Below, piece after piece: positions 53,995 through 60,079 of a stretch of DNA of 60,079 nucleotides. The position numbers and the translations under genes are program-made. Each line of letters opens with the position of its first letter. The stretch's first letter is position 1. Location of the stretch: the NCBI GenBank assembly GCA_020438795.1, contig JAGQTY010000020.1, positions 1 through 60,079 on the forward strand. Direction: 5' to 3'. The notes under the pieces are model-generated. The model had not been told where the DNA came from, did no database searches, and saw nothing but the letters and a program-made list of their open reading frames with translations. The stretch comes from Actinomycetota bacterium (lineage in GTDB: Bacteria > Actinomycetota > Actinomycetes > S36-B12 > GCA-2699445).

Positions 53995-55169
53995 TGGGAC
54001 GGTACGATCCCGTCCCTGAGGACCGTTTCACATTCGGTCTGTGGACCGTGAACAACCCGGGGGCCGACCCCTTCGGCTCCGCCGTGCGAGAGCGGATGAG
54101 CGTTCGCCACATCGTCGAGAAGCTGGCTGAACTCGGCGCCTACGGCGTCAACTTCCACGACAACGACCTGGTGCCGTTCGGCTCGTCGGCCACCGAACGG
54201 GATCGTATCGTGGCCGATTTCAAGCAGGCGCTGGCAGACACCGGCATGGTCGTGCCGATGGCGACAACCAATCTGTTCGCCCACCCGGTCTTCAAGGATG
54301 GGGCCTTCACTGCGAATGACCCGCAGGTCCGGGCCTACGCGCTGCAGAAGACGATGGACGCCATCGATCTCGGTGTCGAGTGCGGGGCCTCCACCTACGT
54401 CTGCTGGGGTGGCCGCGAGGGGACCGACTCGGATGCCTGCCGTGATCCGAAGGTCGCAATACAGCGCATGCGGGACGCGTTCAACTACCTGTGCGAGTAC
54501 GTGCTCAGCCGCGACTATGAACTCCGCTTCGCGCTTGAGCCCAAACCGAACGAACCGCGCTGCAACATCTACCTCCCGACGGTCGGCCACATGATGGCCT
54601 TCATCGATACGCTCGACCACCCGCAGATGCTGGGAGTGAATCCTGAGGTGGCTCACGAGACCATGTCCGGACTGTCATTCCATCAGGGTGTCGCCCAGGC
54701 GCTGGAGGCCGGCAAGCTTTACCACATCGATCTCAACGGCCAGAAGATCGGCCGCTACGACCAGGACCTCCGCTTCGGATCCGAGGACATCAAAGGAGCC
54801 CTCAATCTGGTCAGGGTGCTGGAGGGAACCATGGGTGGTACGAAATACGAGGGACCGCTGCACTTCGATGCCCACGCCTACCGGACCGAGGATGAGCAGG
54901 GGGTATGGGACTTCGCACTGGGGTGCATGCGCACCTACAACATCCTCAAGGAGAAGGCGCATGCCTTCGACAACGATCCGGAGGTCCAGGAGATCATCGC
55001 CACGCCGGTCGACGGGACACTCGACCCCCTGCTGGAAGGTTTCACCCTTGAAGGAGCCGGGACGATCCGCGCCACCACCTTCGATGTGGATGCGCTCGGC
55101 GGCAAGGGGCTGCGCTACGAACGGCTCGATCAGCTCATGATGGAACACCTCATGGGTGTGCGCGGGTGA
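53994..55169 (+). CDS. xylA: xylose isomerase
   Basis: Converts D-xylose to D-xylulose (and glucose to fructose) with two divalent metals. The 391-residue TIM barrel is of the actinomycete class I type: [10 protein letters not shown], the metal-ligand Glu in [26 protein letters not shown] and [14 protein letters not shown] 53994 is preferred over a GTG one codon earlier. Stop overlaps xylB by four bases. No XylR repressor is visible nearby. Confidence 0.96.
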   Translation: MGRYDPVPEDRFTFGLWTVNNPGADPFGSAVRERMSVRHIVEKLAELGAYGVNFHDNDLVPFGSSATERDRIVADFKQALADTGMVVPMATTNLFAHPVFKDGAFTANDPQVRAYALQKTMDAIDLGVECGASTYVCWGGREGTDSDACRDPKVAIQRMRDAFNYLCEYVLSRDYELRFALEPKPNEPRCNIYLPTVGHMMAFIDTLDHPQMLGVNPEVAHETMSGLSFHQGVAQALEAGKLYHIDLNGQKIGRYDQDLRFGSEDIKGALNLVRVLEGTMGGTKYEGPLHFDAHAYRTEDEQGVWDFALGCMRTYNILKEKAHAFDNDPEVQEIIATPVDGTLDPLLEGFTLEGAGTIRATTFDVDALGGKGLRYERLDQLMMEHLMGVRG

Positions 55170-56644
55170 CCAAGCAGTTCCTCGGGTTCGATGTGGGTAC
55201 CCAGGGGACCAAGGGAGTCGTCATCGACTCCGGCTCCGGATCGGTCGTGGCTCGGGCATCGCGCAGCTACGGCACCATCACAGGGCTGCCACCCGGTGCC
55301 AGCGAGCAGGATCCGCAGATGTGGCTCGACGCAGTCTCGGCGGTGTCCCAGGAACTGTTGTCCGATCCCGCGGTGCGTACGGATTCCGTTGCTGGGGTCG
55401 GTGTCTCGGGCCAGCAGCATGGTCTGGTGGTCCTCGACGAAGAGGACGAAGTCATCCGGGCTGCCAAACTCTGGAACGACACGTCCTGTGCTCGCGAGTG
55501 CGACAGCATCTCCGCGTTCCAGGGCTGGCAGATGCCCATCAGCTATACGGCCACGAAGGTGCTGTGGCTCAAGGAGCACGAACCGGAGCACTGGGAACGC
55601 ACACGAGCCATCCTGTTGCCGCACGACTACGTCAACTTCGCGCTGACCGGGCGCATGTCGATGGAACCCGGCGACGCCTCCGGCACCGGTTTCTTCGACC
55701 CGGTACGTCGTGCCTTCACCGACTCGCTCATCGAGTTCATCGATCCCGGGATCCGGGAGATGCTGCCTCCCCTGACACCCCCGGGAGAGCCTGCGGGTGT
55801 CCTCGACGAACGTGGCGCTGCGCTTCTGGGCCTGCGCCCGGGCGTGCTCGTCAGCGCAGGCGCGGGGGACAACATGGCCAGCGCCATCGGCAGCGGCGCC
55901 ACCGAACCCGGTCCGGTGATCGTCAGCCTCGGCACCTCTGGGACCTGTTTCGAGTTCTCAGACCAGCCGGTCTTCGACCCGAAGGGCTGGGTAGCCGCCT
56001 TCTGTGACTCCACCGGCGGTTGGCTGCCACTGGTCACGGTGATGTCCATGACCGGGGTGACCGAGCAGATGAGAGGGCTCTGGCCCGATGAGTCGCACGA
56101 GAGCCTGACGGCCAAGGCGGCGTCGGTGCCGCCGGGGGCGGACGGACTCATGCTCGTCCCCTATCTCGGCGGCGAACGGACACCACCACTGCCGGAGGCC
56201 ACCGGCACACTGCGCGGACTCACGTACCAGAATCTGGCCCCGGGCCACCTGTTCCGGGCGGCCATCGAGGGAGTGACCCTCAACCTGGCCTGGGGTATCG
56301 CCCGGATGGCCGACCTCGGTCTGCCGATGTCGGCCCTTCGGGTGGTGGGTGGCGGCGCCCGGAATCCGCTGTGGCGACAGATCCTTGCCAACGTCACCGA
56401 ACTGCCGGTGCAGCGCCTGCTCGAGCCGGAGTCGGCGGCTCTGGGAGCTGCGATCCAGGCGCAGTGGACACAGCGGGGCGGTGGCGATTCGGTCACTGCC
56501 ATCGCTCGGCCCTATGTGCGGCTCGCCGGGGGCGTCGAATCCCCGCAGCCTGCGGCCAGCCGGATGTACGCGCAGCTGCGTGAGGAGTTCGTTGACAGCG
56601 TTCTGCGATCTCATCCGGGAGGGTTCTCCGAGTCGACGGCGTGA
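55166..56644 (+). CDS. xylB: xylulokinase
   Basis: Phosphorylates D-xylulose to xylulose-5-phosphate, feeding the pentose phosphate pathway through rpe. The 492-residue FGGY kinase has [17 protein letters not shown] at the start, [13 protein letters not shown], the FGGY-type domain and the ATP-binding [16 protein letters not shown] 55166 overlaps xylA. The operon ends here; no terminator hairpin is obvious in the 131 bases that follow. Confidence 0.95.
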   Translation: MTKQFLGFDVGTQGTKGVVIDSGSGSVVARASRSYGTITGLPPGASEQDPQMWLDAVSAVSQELLSDPAVRTDSVAGVGVSGQQHGLVVLDEEDEVIRAAKLWNDTSCARECDSISAFQGWQMPISYTATKVLWLKEHEPEHWERTRAILLPHDYVNFALTGRMSMEPGDASGTGFFDPVRRAFTDSLIEFIDPGIREMLPPLTPPGEPAGVLDERGAALLGLRPGVLVSAGAGDNMASAIGSGATEPGPVIVSLGTSGTCFEFSDQPVFDPKGWVAAFCDSTGGWLPLVTVMSMTGVTEQMRGLWPDESHESLTAKAASVPPGADGLMLVPYLGGERTPPLPEATGTLRGLTYQNLAPGHLFRAAIEGVTLNLAWGIARMADLGLPMSALRVVGGGARNPLWRQILANVTELPVQRLLEPESAALGAAIQAQWTQRGGGDSVTAIARPYVRLAGGVESPQPAASRMYAQLREEFVDSVLRSHPGGFSESTA

Positions 56645-56775
56645 GCCCGACGCAGCACGTGGCTGCGAGTGGGGGCAGGCGCGGCTCAAGCGGCGGCCGC
56701 CCCGTGTCGATGGAAAGGGCAGGGTGTGGCCCAATGTGCCGGTCTGAGCCGTGGGTCTTGCGACGGAGGTACCCG

Positions 56776-57252
56776 ATGAATCATCTGAGACGAGTCAGCG
56801 CACTGACCCTTGCGGTCGGCCTGCTGCTGCCGGCGGCCGCGACTGCCGGGGCCAGCGCCGCCTCCGGTGCTCCCGGTGGCGCCCGCAGCGAGCAGGGAGT
56901 CGGCAACGGGAAGGGCCCAAGTGGCAAGGGAGCCTGCCTGCGTGAGGCCAGGGCTAGCTACAAGGCGACCCTGAGGGCCGCACACACAGCCAAGAAGGAC
57001 GCTTACCGAGCTGCCAGACAGGAATGGCTCGCAAGCACCGTCGAGCAGCGCGCCGCGCTCAGCGAGGCATTGGCCAGCGCCACGACCGAGGAGGAACACC
57101 GGGCCGCGCGGGAGGCATTCCAGGAGTCCACCAGTACTGAGAGAGAGGCCCGACAGACGGCCAAGGCGGAGGCTCGCACTGCGTTCAAGTCCGCCCAGTC
57201 GACCGCACGGGAGACCTTCAGGGCTGCCAGGGGCGACTGTCGCGCCGCCTGA
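56776..57252 (+). CDS. secreted alanine-rich helical protein
   Basis: A 158-residue exported protein. A signal peptide (about 1-30, LTLAVGLLLPAAATAGASA) is followed by a Gly/Ser-rich stretch and a long Ala/Arg/Glu/Lys-rich helix (about 55-155). Its repeated pattern (REARASYKATLRAAHTAKKD..., REAFQESTSTEREARQTAKA) suggests coiled coil. Two cysteines (ACLRE, GDCRAA) bracket the helix and could clamp it as a hairpin. GGAGGT precedes ATG 56776. No domain is recognised. Followed by short hairpins (57267-57281, 57310-57322) that may end both this and the convergent transcript. Confidence 0.65.
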   Translation: MNHLRRVSALTLAVGLLLPAAATAGASAASGAPGGARSEQGVGNGKGPSGKGACLREARASYKATLRAAHTAKKDAYRAARQEWLASTVEQRAALSEALASATTEEEHRAAREAFQESTSTEREARQTAKAEARTAFKSAQSTARETFRAARGDCRAA

Positions 57253-57343
57253 ACAGGCCCGGTGTCGACCAGCAGCTGGTCATCCCGGCGAGCGCCCGCC
57301 TGCGCACGACCCTGCAGCAGGGTAGGACTGAGGGGACCCGGGA

Positions 57344-58003
57344 TCAGCAAGGCCCTGTTGTCACCGAACCCCCGGAACTGATGTGGTACGTCTGTCCGCT
57401 CGCCGACGTGGCCTGCATGCAGTAGCCGGTCCGGGTTGCGGTGATGACGCGCACCGGACTGTTGTAGTTGCTCGAGGAGCTCGGTACGAAGCCGTACTGC
57501 TCGAGTCCCGACGCGGACACCTCATACGACTGCGTCGAGGTGAAGGCCACCTCCTGCGCGGTGGCGGCATTGCGCAGATCCGATTCGACCGCGCTGTTCC
57601 ACGCCTTGGTGGTCTGGTTGAGGAAGACCGGGATGAAGATGGCGATGAACAGGATTGCGAGCACGGAGGCGACGGTGATGATGTAGGAGAGCACGAGTCC
57701 GGCGAGCGCGATCCCTGCGCCGTCCCCATTGAGTTCCCGAGCCCGCCGCCGGCCCAGATGACCCAGGACGATGCCGGGGATGGAAGCCAGGAGCGAGAAC
57801 ACGAACCCGAGCAGCCCGAGGACCAGCGCAGCTACGGCGAGCCCGTTGCTCTGCGGTTGTGGTCCCATGGCAGGCTGGCTGGGCCGGGTTTCGGGGGTCG
57901 CTGGCCGCGCAGATGGCTCATCGTTGGGGAGCCAGCGCTGCCCGTCCCAGTACTGCTGCTCGCCCCGCGAGTTCGGATACCACCCGGGGTTCTGTGGGCT
58001 CAT
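57344..58003 (-). CDS. DUF2510/DUF4190 membrane protein with pilin-like tail
   Basis: A 219-residue protein. N-terminus PGWYPNSRGEQQYWDGQRW is a DUF2510 motif. After a Pro/Gln-rich linker come two helices with the DUF4190 pattern (about 55-80 and 95-127, LVLGLLGFVFSLLASIPGIVLGHL). The extracytoplasmic tail ESDLRNAATAQEVAFTSTQSYE..., SGLEQYGFVPSS, GYCMQATSASGQTYHISSGG resembles the soluble part of type IV-pilin-like proteins, with two cysteines. ATG 58003 is used; the frame runs open through the whole of tyrS on the other strand and that part is not coding. Function unknown. Confidence 0.65.
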   Translation of the reverse strand: MSPQNPGWYPNSRGEQQYWDGQRWLPNDEPSARPATPETRPSQPAMGPQPQSNGLAVAALVLGLLGFVFSLLASIPGIVLGHLGRRRARELNGDGAGIALAGLVLSYIITVASVLAILFIAIFIPVFLNQTTKAWNSAVESDLRNAATAQEVAFTSTQSYEVSASGLEQYGFVPSSSSNYNSPVRVITATRTGYCMQATSASGQTYHISSGGSVTTGPC

Positions 58004-58141
58004 GCGGACAGAATGATCCCCCTTGCGGCCCGACGCAACTCCTGCCATCGGATGCAGACTCACCGCGCCCCGCCACGGCGACGGGCGGGAGTCCGCCACC
58101 CCCGCTGGCCCGCGACGGCCGCTCTGGGAGAGAATCCCTCT

Positions 58142-59416
58142 GTGACTGATCTCCTCGAGGACCTGCAATGGCGTGGCCTGATCGCCGACTCCACCGACCG
58201 GGACGAACTGGCTGCCCTGCTCGGCGGCAGTCAGACCTTCTACTGCGGTTTCGACCCCACTGCCGCGAGCCTGCATGTGGGCAATCTCGTCCAGATCCTG
58301 ACCATGCGACGACTCCAGGACGCCGGGCATCGCCCGTTGGCCCTCGTCGGCGGGGCGACGGGGCTGATCGGCGATCCCAAGTCGAGTGGGGAGCGCAGCC
58401 TCAACGCGGCAGAGACCGTGACAGCGTGGTCGCAGCGCATCGAATCCCAGTTGCGCCACTTCCTGGACTTCGATGACAGTGCCAGCAACCGGGCCGCCAT
58501 GGTCAACAACTACAGCTGGACCGAAGGGCTCGGTGCCATCGAGCTCCTGCGTGACATCGGCAAGCACTTCAGCGTCAACAGGATGCTGGATCGCGAGGCT
58601 GTCCGGGCCCGGCTGGAGGGTTCTGGGATCAGCTACACGGAGTTCTCCTACCAGCTGCTGCAGGCCTACGACTATGTCCGCCTGCACCTGGACCATGGCT
58701 GCATGCTGCAGACCGGGGGTTCGGACCAATGGGGCAACATCACCGCAGGGGTGGATCTGGTGCGCCGGATGACCGGCGATTCGGTGCATGCCCTGACCAC
58801 GCCGTTGCTCGAGAAGGCAGATGGTACGAAGTTCGGCAAGACCGAATCGGGCACCGTCTGGCTGGATCCGGACCTGACCCCGCCGTACGCCTTTTACCAG
58901 TTCTGGGTCAACGCGGACGACCGCGATGTGGCCCAGTACCTGAAGGTGTTCTCGCTTCGTCCCCGCGCCGAGATCGAGGAGCTCCTGACCAGCTCGCAGG
59001 AGCGACCCCATGCCCGGCTCGCGCAGGTGGCCCTGGCCGAGGAGCTCACCTCTCTCGTGCACGGCGAGGCCGCCTGTCTCGCCGTGCAGACCGCCAGTCA
59101 GGCGCTCTTCGGCAGACAGGAACTGCAGGACCAGGATCCGGGAGCGCTGAGCGCAGCCCTGCGCGAGGCTGGTGAACGCACCGTGGCTCGCGCCGAGCTG
59201 GACGCCGGGCTGCCGGTCGTGGATCTGCTGGCCGCCTCGGAGCTCGTGGCCGGCAAAGGTGCGGCCAGACGGATGATCAAGGAGGGGGGTGCCTACCTCA
59301 ACAACGAGCGCATCACCGATGAGACAAGGGTTGTGACTGCCGATGATCTCCTGAATGACGAGTGGCTCGTGGTCCGGCGGGGGCGCAAGAACTTCGTGGG
59401 CGTGCACGTCGTCTGA
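58142..59416 (+). CDS. tyrS: tyrosyl-tRNA synthetase
   Basis: Charges tRNA-Tyr. The 424-residue class I enzyme has the HIGH-type ASLHVGNLV, the tyrosine site around YDYVRLHLDHGCMLQTGGSDQWGN and a KMSKS-type KFGKT. The C-terminal S4 RNA-binding domain (about 355-415, AGKGAARRMIKEGGAYLNN) completes it. GTG 58142 is preferred; the longer frame from 57383 overlaps the neighbouring leftward gene. It is directly followed by the rRNA operon leader. Confidence 0.96.
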   Translation: MTDLLEDLQWRGLIADSTDRDELAALLGGSQTFYCGFDPTAASLHVGNLVQILTMRRLQDAGHRPLALVGGATGLIGDPKSSGERSLNAAETVTAWSQRIESQLRHFLDFDDSASNRAAMVNNYSWTEGLGAIELLRDIGKHFSVNRMLDREAVRARLEGSGISYTEFSYQLLQAYDYVRLHLDHGCMLQTGGSDQWGNITAGVDLVRRMTGDSVHALTTPLLEKADGTKFGKTESGTVWLDPDLTPPYAFYQFWVNADDRDVAQYLKVFSLRPRAEIEELLTSSQERPHARLAQVALAEELTSLVHGEAACLAVQTASQALFGRQELQDQDPGALSAALREAGERTVARAELDAGLPVVDLLAASELVAGKGAARRMIKEGGAYLNNERITDETRVVTADDLLNDEWLVVRRGRKNFVGVHVV

Positions 59417-59501
59417 CCGGCGCTGCCGGCGGCGCAGGGACACCCTTCGGCATCCCCTGCGGAAAGCGACGTGAGTCACACTGAATTCGCAGGTTTGGAT
59501 G

Positions 59502-59530
59502 TTGGCGTTGCCGGGTATTACCTGTAGGCT
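59502..59530 (+). promoter_or_regulatory. rrn promoter P1
   Basis: TTGGCG at 59502-59507 and TAGGCT at 59525-59530 with 17 bases between: good actinobacterial -35/-10 pair, 86 bases after the tyrS stop. Confidence 0.6.
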
Positions 59531-59677
59531 GAAACAGCACCGCAGGAAACTGCGGGTCCTGACCGGAAACGGTTCAGGGCAAAGGGAAATCTCCTGGGGA
59601 GTCCCTCCTGACGCAAGTCAGGGATTCGCCCGATCGAGAGCCTTCCAAAACTCCCGAAAAAGAGTTTGGACAGGGGC

Positions 59678-59706
59678 TTGACCGGGCCGAATAGAGGGTA
59701 TAAGCT
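59678..59706 (+). promoter_or_regulatory. rrn promoter P2
   Basis: TTGACC at 59678-59683 and TAAGCT at 59701-59706, spacing 17. An overlapping TATAAG at 59699-59704 (spacing 15) is a less likely -10. Tandem promoters are normal for rRNA operons. Confidence 0.7.
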
Positions 59707-59762
59707 AGGGGAGTTGCCCCAAAATCCTTCCGAAAGGCCGGATATTGGTGTGCGCCCGTACC

Positions 59763-59777
59763 TTGAGAACTCAACAG
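59763..59777 (+). promoter_or_regulatory. conserved actinobacterial rrn leader element (boxA-like region)
   Basis: TTGAGAACTCAACAG is the motif seen in actinobacterial 16S leaders near antitermination signals. It is itself a short palindrome (TTGAG-AA-CTCAA). Its first nine bases are also perfectly complementary to AGTTCTCAA at 59946-59954, so a long-range stem may form. Confidence 0.55.
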
Positions 59778-59863
59778 CGTGCCGAAAGTCAATGCCAACT
59801 TATATAAGTCGTTGACCGGTTCTGTCACTGACAGGACCAGAAACGAATTCCTTTGGCAAAGAC

Positions 59864-59916
59864 GATGAGCGCAAGTACCGGAAGGACCCCGTCCTTTCCG
59901 CGGAAAGCAGCTCATC
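59864..59916 (+). other. rrn leader hairpin
   Basis: GATGAGC (59864-59870) pairs with GCTCATC (59910-59916); inside it GGAAGGAC (59880-59887) pairs with GTCCTTTCC (59891-59899) with one bulge. Possible processing or antitermination structure. Confidence 0.5.
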
Positions 59917-59932
59917 AAAAAGTGCCAAGATC

Positions 59933-59948
59933 ACTACCTCCGGGTAGT
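59933..59948 (+). other. rrn leader hairpin with UNCG-type loop
   Basis: ACTACC (59933-59938), loop TCCG, GGTAGT (59943-59948): a six-pair stem closed by a C(UCCG)G tetraloop. Its 3' arm overlaps the first bases of AGTTCTCAA, so it competes with the long-range stem. Confidence 0.5.
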
Positions 59949-59995
59949 TCTCAAAGAGGCGCTGGGCCTAGTGCTCGGTGTCCACATTGAAAACA

Positions 59996-60079
59996 TTCAC
60001 GGAGAGTTTGATCCTGGCTCAGGACGAACGCTGGCGGCGTGCTTTATACATGCAAGTCGAACGAAGAAGCCCCTTCGGG
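59996..60079 (+). rRNA. rrs: 16S ribosomal RNA, 5' end (partial)
   Basis: The universal segment AGAGTTTGATCCTGGCTCAG begins at 60003 and is followed by GACGAACGCTGGCGGCGTGC and ATGCAAGTCGAACG, the first helices of bacterial 16S rRNA. The mature end is placed about seven bases before the motif by analogy. The molecule runs off the window after about 84 nt. One stretch (CTTTATACATGC) differs from the nearly universal CTTAACACATGC. Confidence 0.97.

Noticed and set aside
57344..59479. 711-codon open frame on the minus strand
   Set aside because: It is antisense to all of tyrS; only its last 219 codons (start 58003) have protein-like features.
59812..59840. Third rrn promoter starting with TTGACC at 59812
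   Set aside because: No TANNNT hexamer at 16-19 bases; it lies inside the transcribed leader.

Overview
This is a contiguous stretch of a high-GC actinobacterial chromosome (an Actinomycetia-like organism; genus not determinable from the window). The evidence is strong G/C bias at third codon positions, frequent GTG starts, TANNNT -10 hexamers with poor -35s, the gene order metK-priA-def-fmt-rsmB-rpe-rib, a DUF1844 gene divergent from infC-rpmI-rplT, the argCJBDRGH cluster, and an actinobacterial rRNA leader and 16S start at the right edge. It is mostly core metabolism, with accessory patches. No CRISPR array, transposase, phage gene or tRNA was recognised.

Layout. 0.2-8.4 kb: metK, a degenerate priA, two small DUF genes, then def-fmt-rsmB-rpe. 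8.4-15.1 kb: a FUSC-type membrane protein, the translationally coupled riboflavin genes ribD-ribE-ribBA-ribH, and hisE-hisG. 15.2-20 kb: an Lnt-type acyltransferase, an orphan C-terminal secreted-protein domain, a protein built of short VDL-type repeats, and an AccD3-like carboxyltransferase. 20-27 kb: DUF1844 divergent from infC (AUC start, long leader)-rpmI-rplT-rRNA methyltransferase, a membrane protein and pheST. 27-32.4 kb: a signalling patch with a PAS protein, a REC-GGDEF-EAL protein, a stand-alone response regulator and an eight-helix-type PAS histidine kinase. 32.4-36.6 kb: acyl-CoA synthetase, lipoprotein, TIGR01777 epimerase and a K+ channel. 36.7-44.2 kb: the complete arginine cluster argCJBDRGH, probably transcribed from a leaderless promoter. 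44.3-50.7 kb: a sugar porter, a secreted glucuronyl C5-epimerase-like protein, a DUF2975/Xre pair behind a large dyad operator, a YiaAB protein, a Rieske protein and a FAD oxidase. 50.7-53.5 kb: a secreted protein divergent from an OmpR-type two-component system, with four CTA(A/G) motifs exactly 11 bp apart between them. 53.7-56.6 kb: a 2TM protein coupled to xylA-xylB. 56.7-60.1 kb: an Ala-rich secreted protein, a DUF4190 protein with a pilin-like tail, tyrS, and the promoter/leader region of an rrn operon with the first ~84 nt of 16S rRNA.

Genes that work together: def and fmt set and remove the formyl group on initiator Met; ribD/E/BA/H form a full riboflavin pathway apart from the phosphatase; argC-H covers N-acetylglutamyl-phosphate to arginine with its own repressor; xylA/xylB convert xylose to xylulose-5-phosphate, and the sugar porter 9 kb away could supply the sugar. 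The most promising candidates for undescribed biology are the signalling patch at 27-32.4 kb, the dyad-controlled DUF2975/Xre pair, and the secreted protein/two-component system sharing a phased-repeat operator. All functional calls rest on motif and family recognition by eye; no database search was run.
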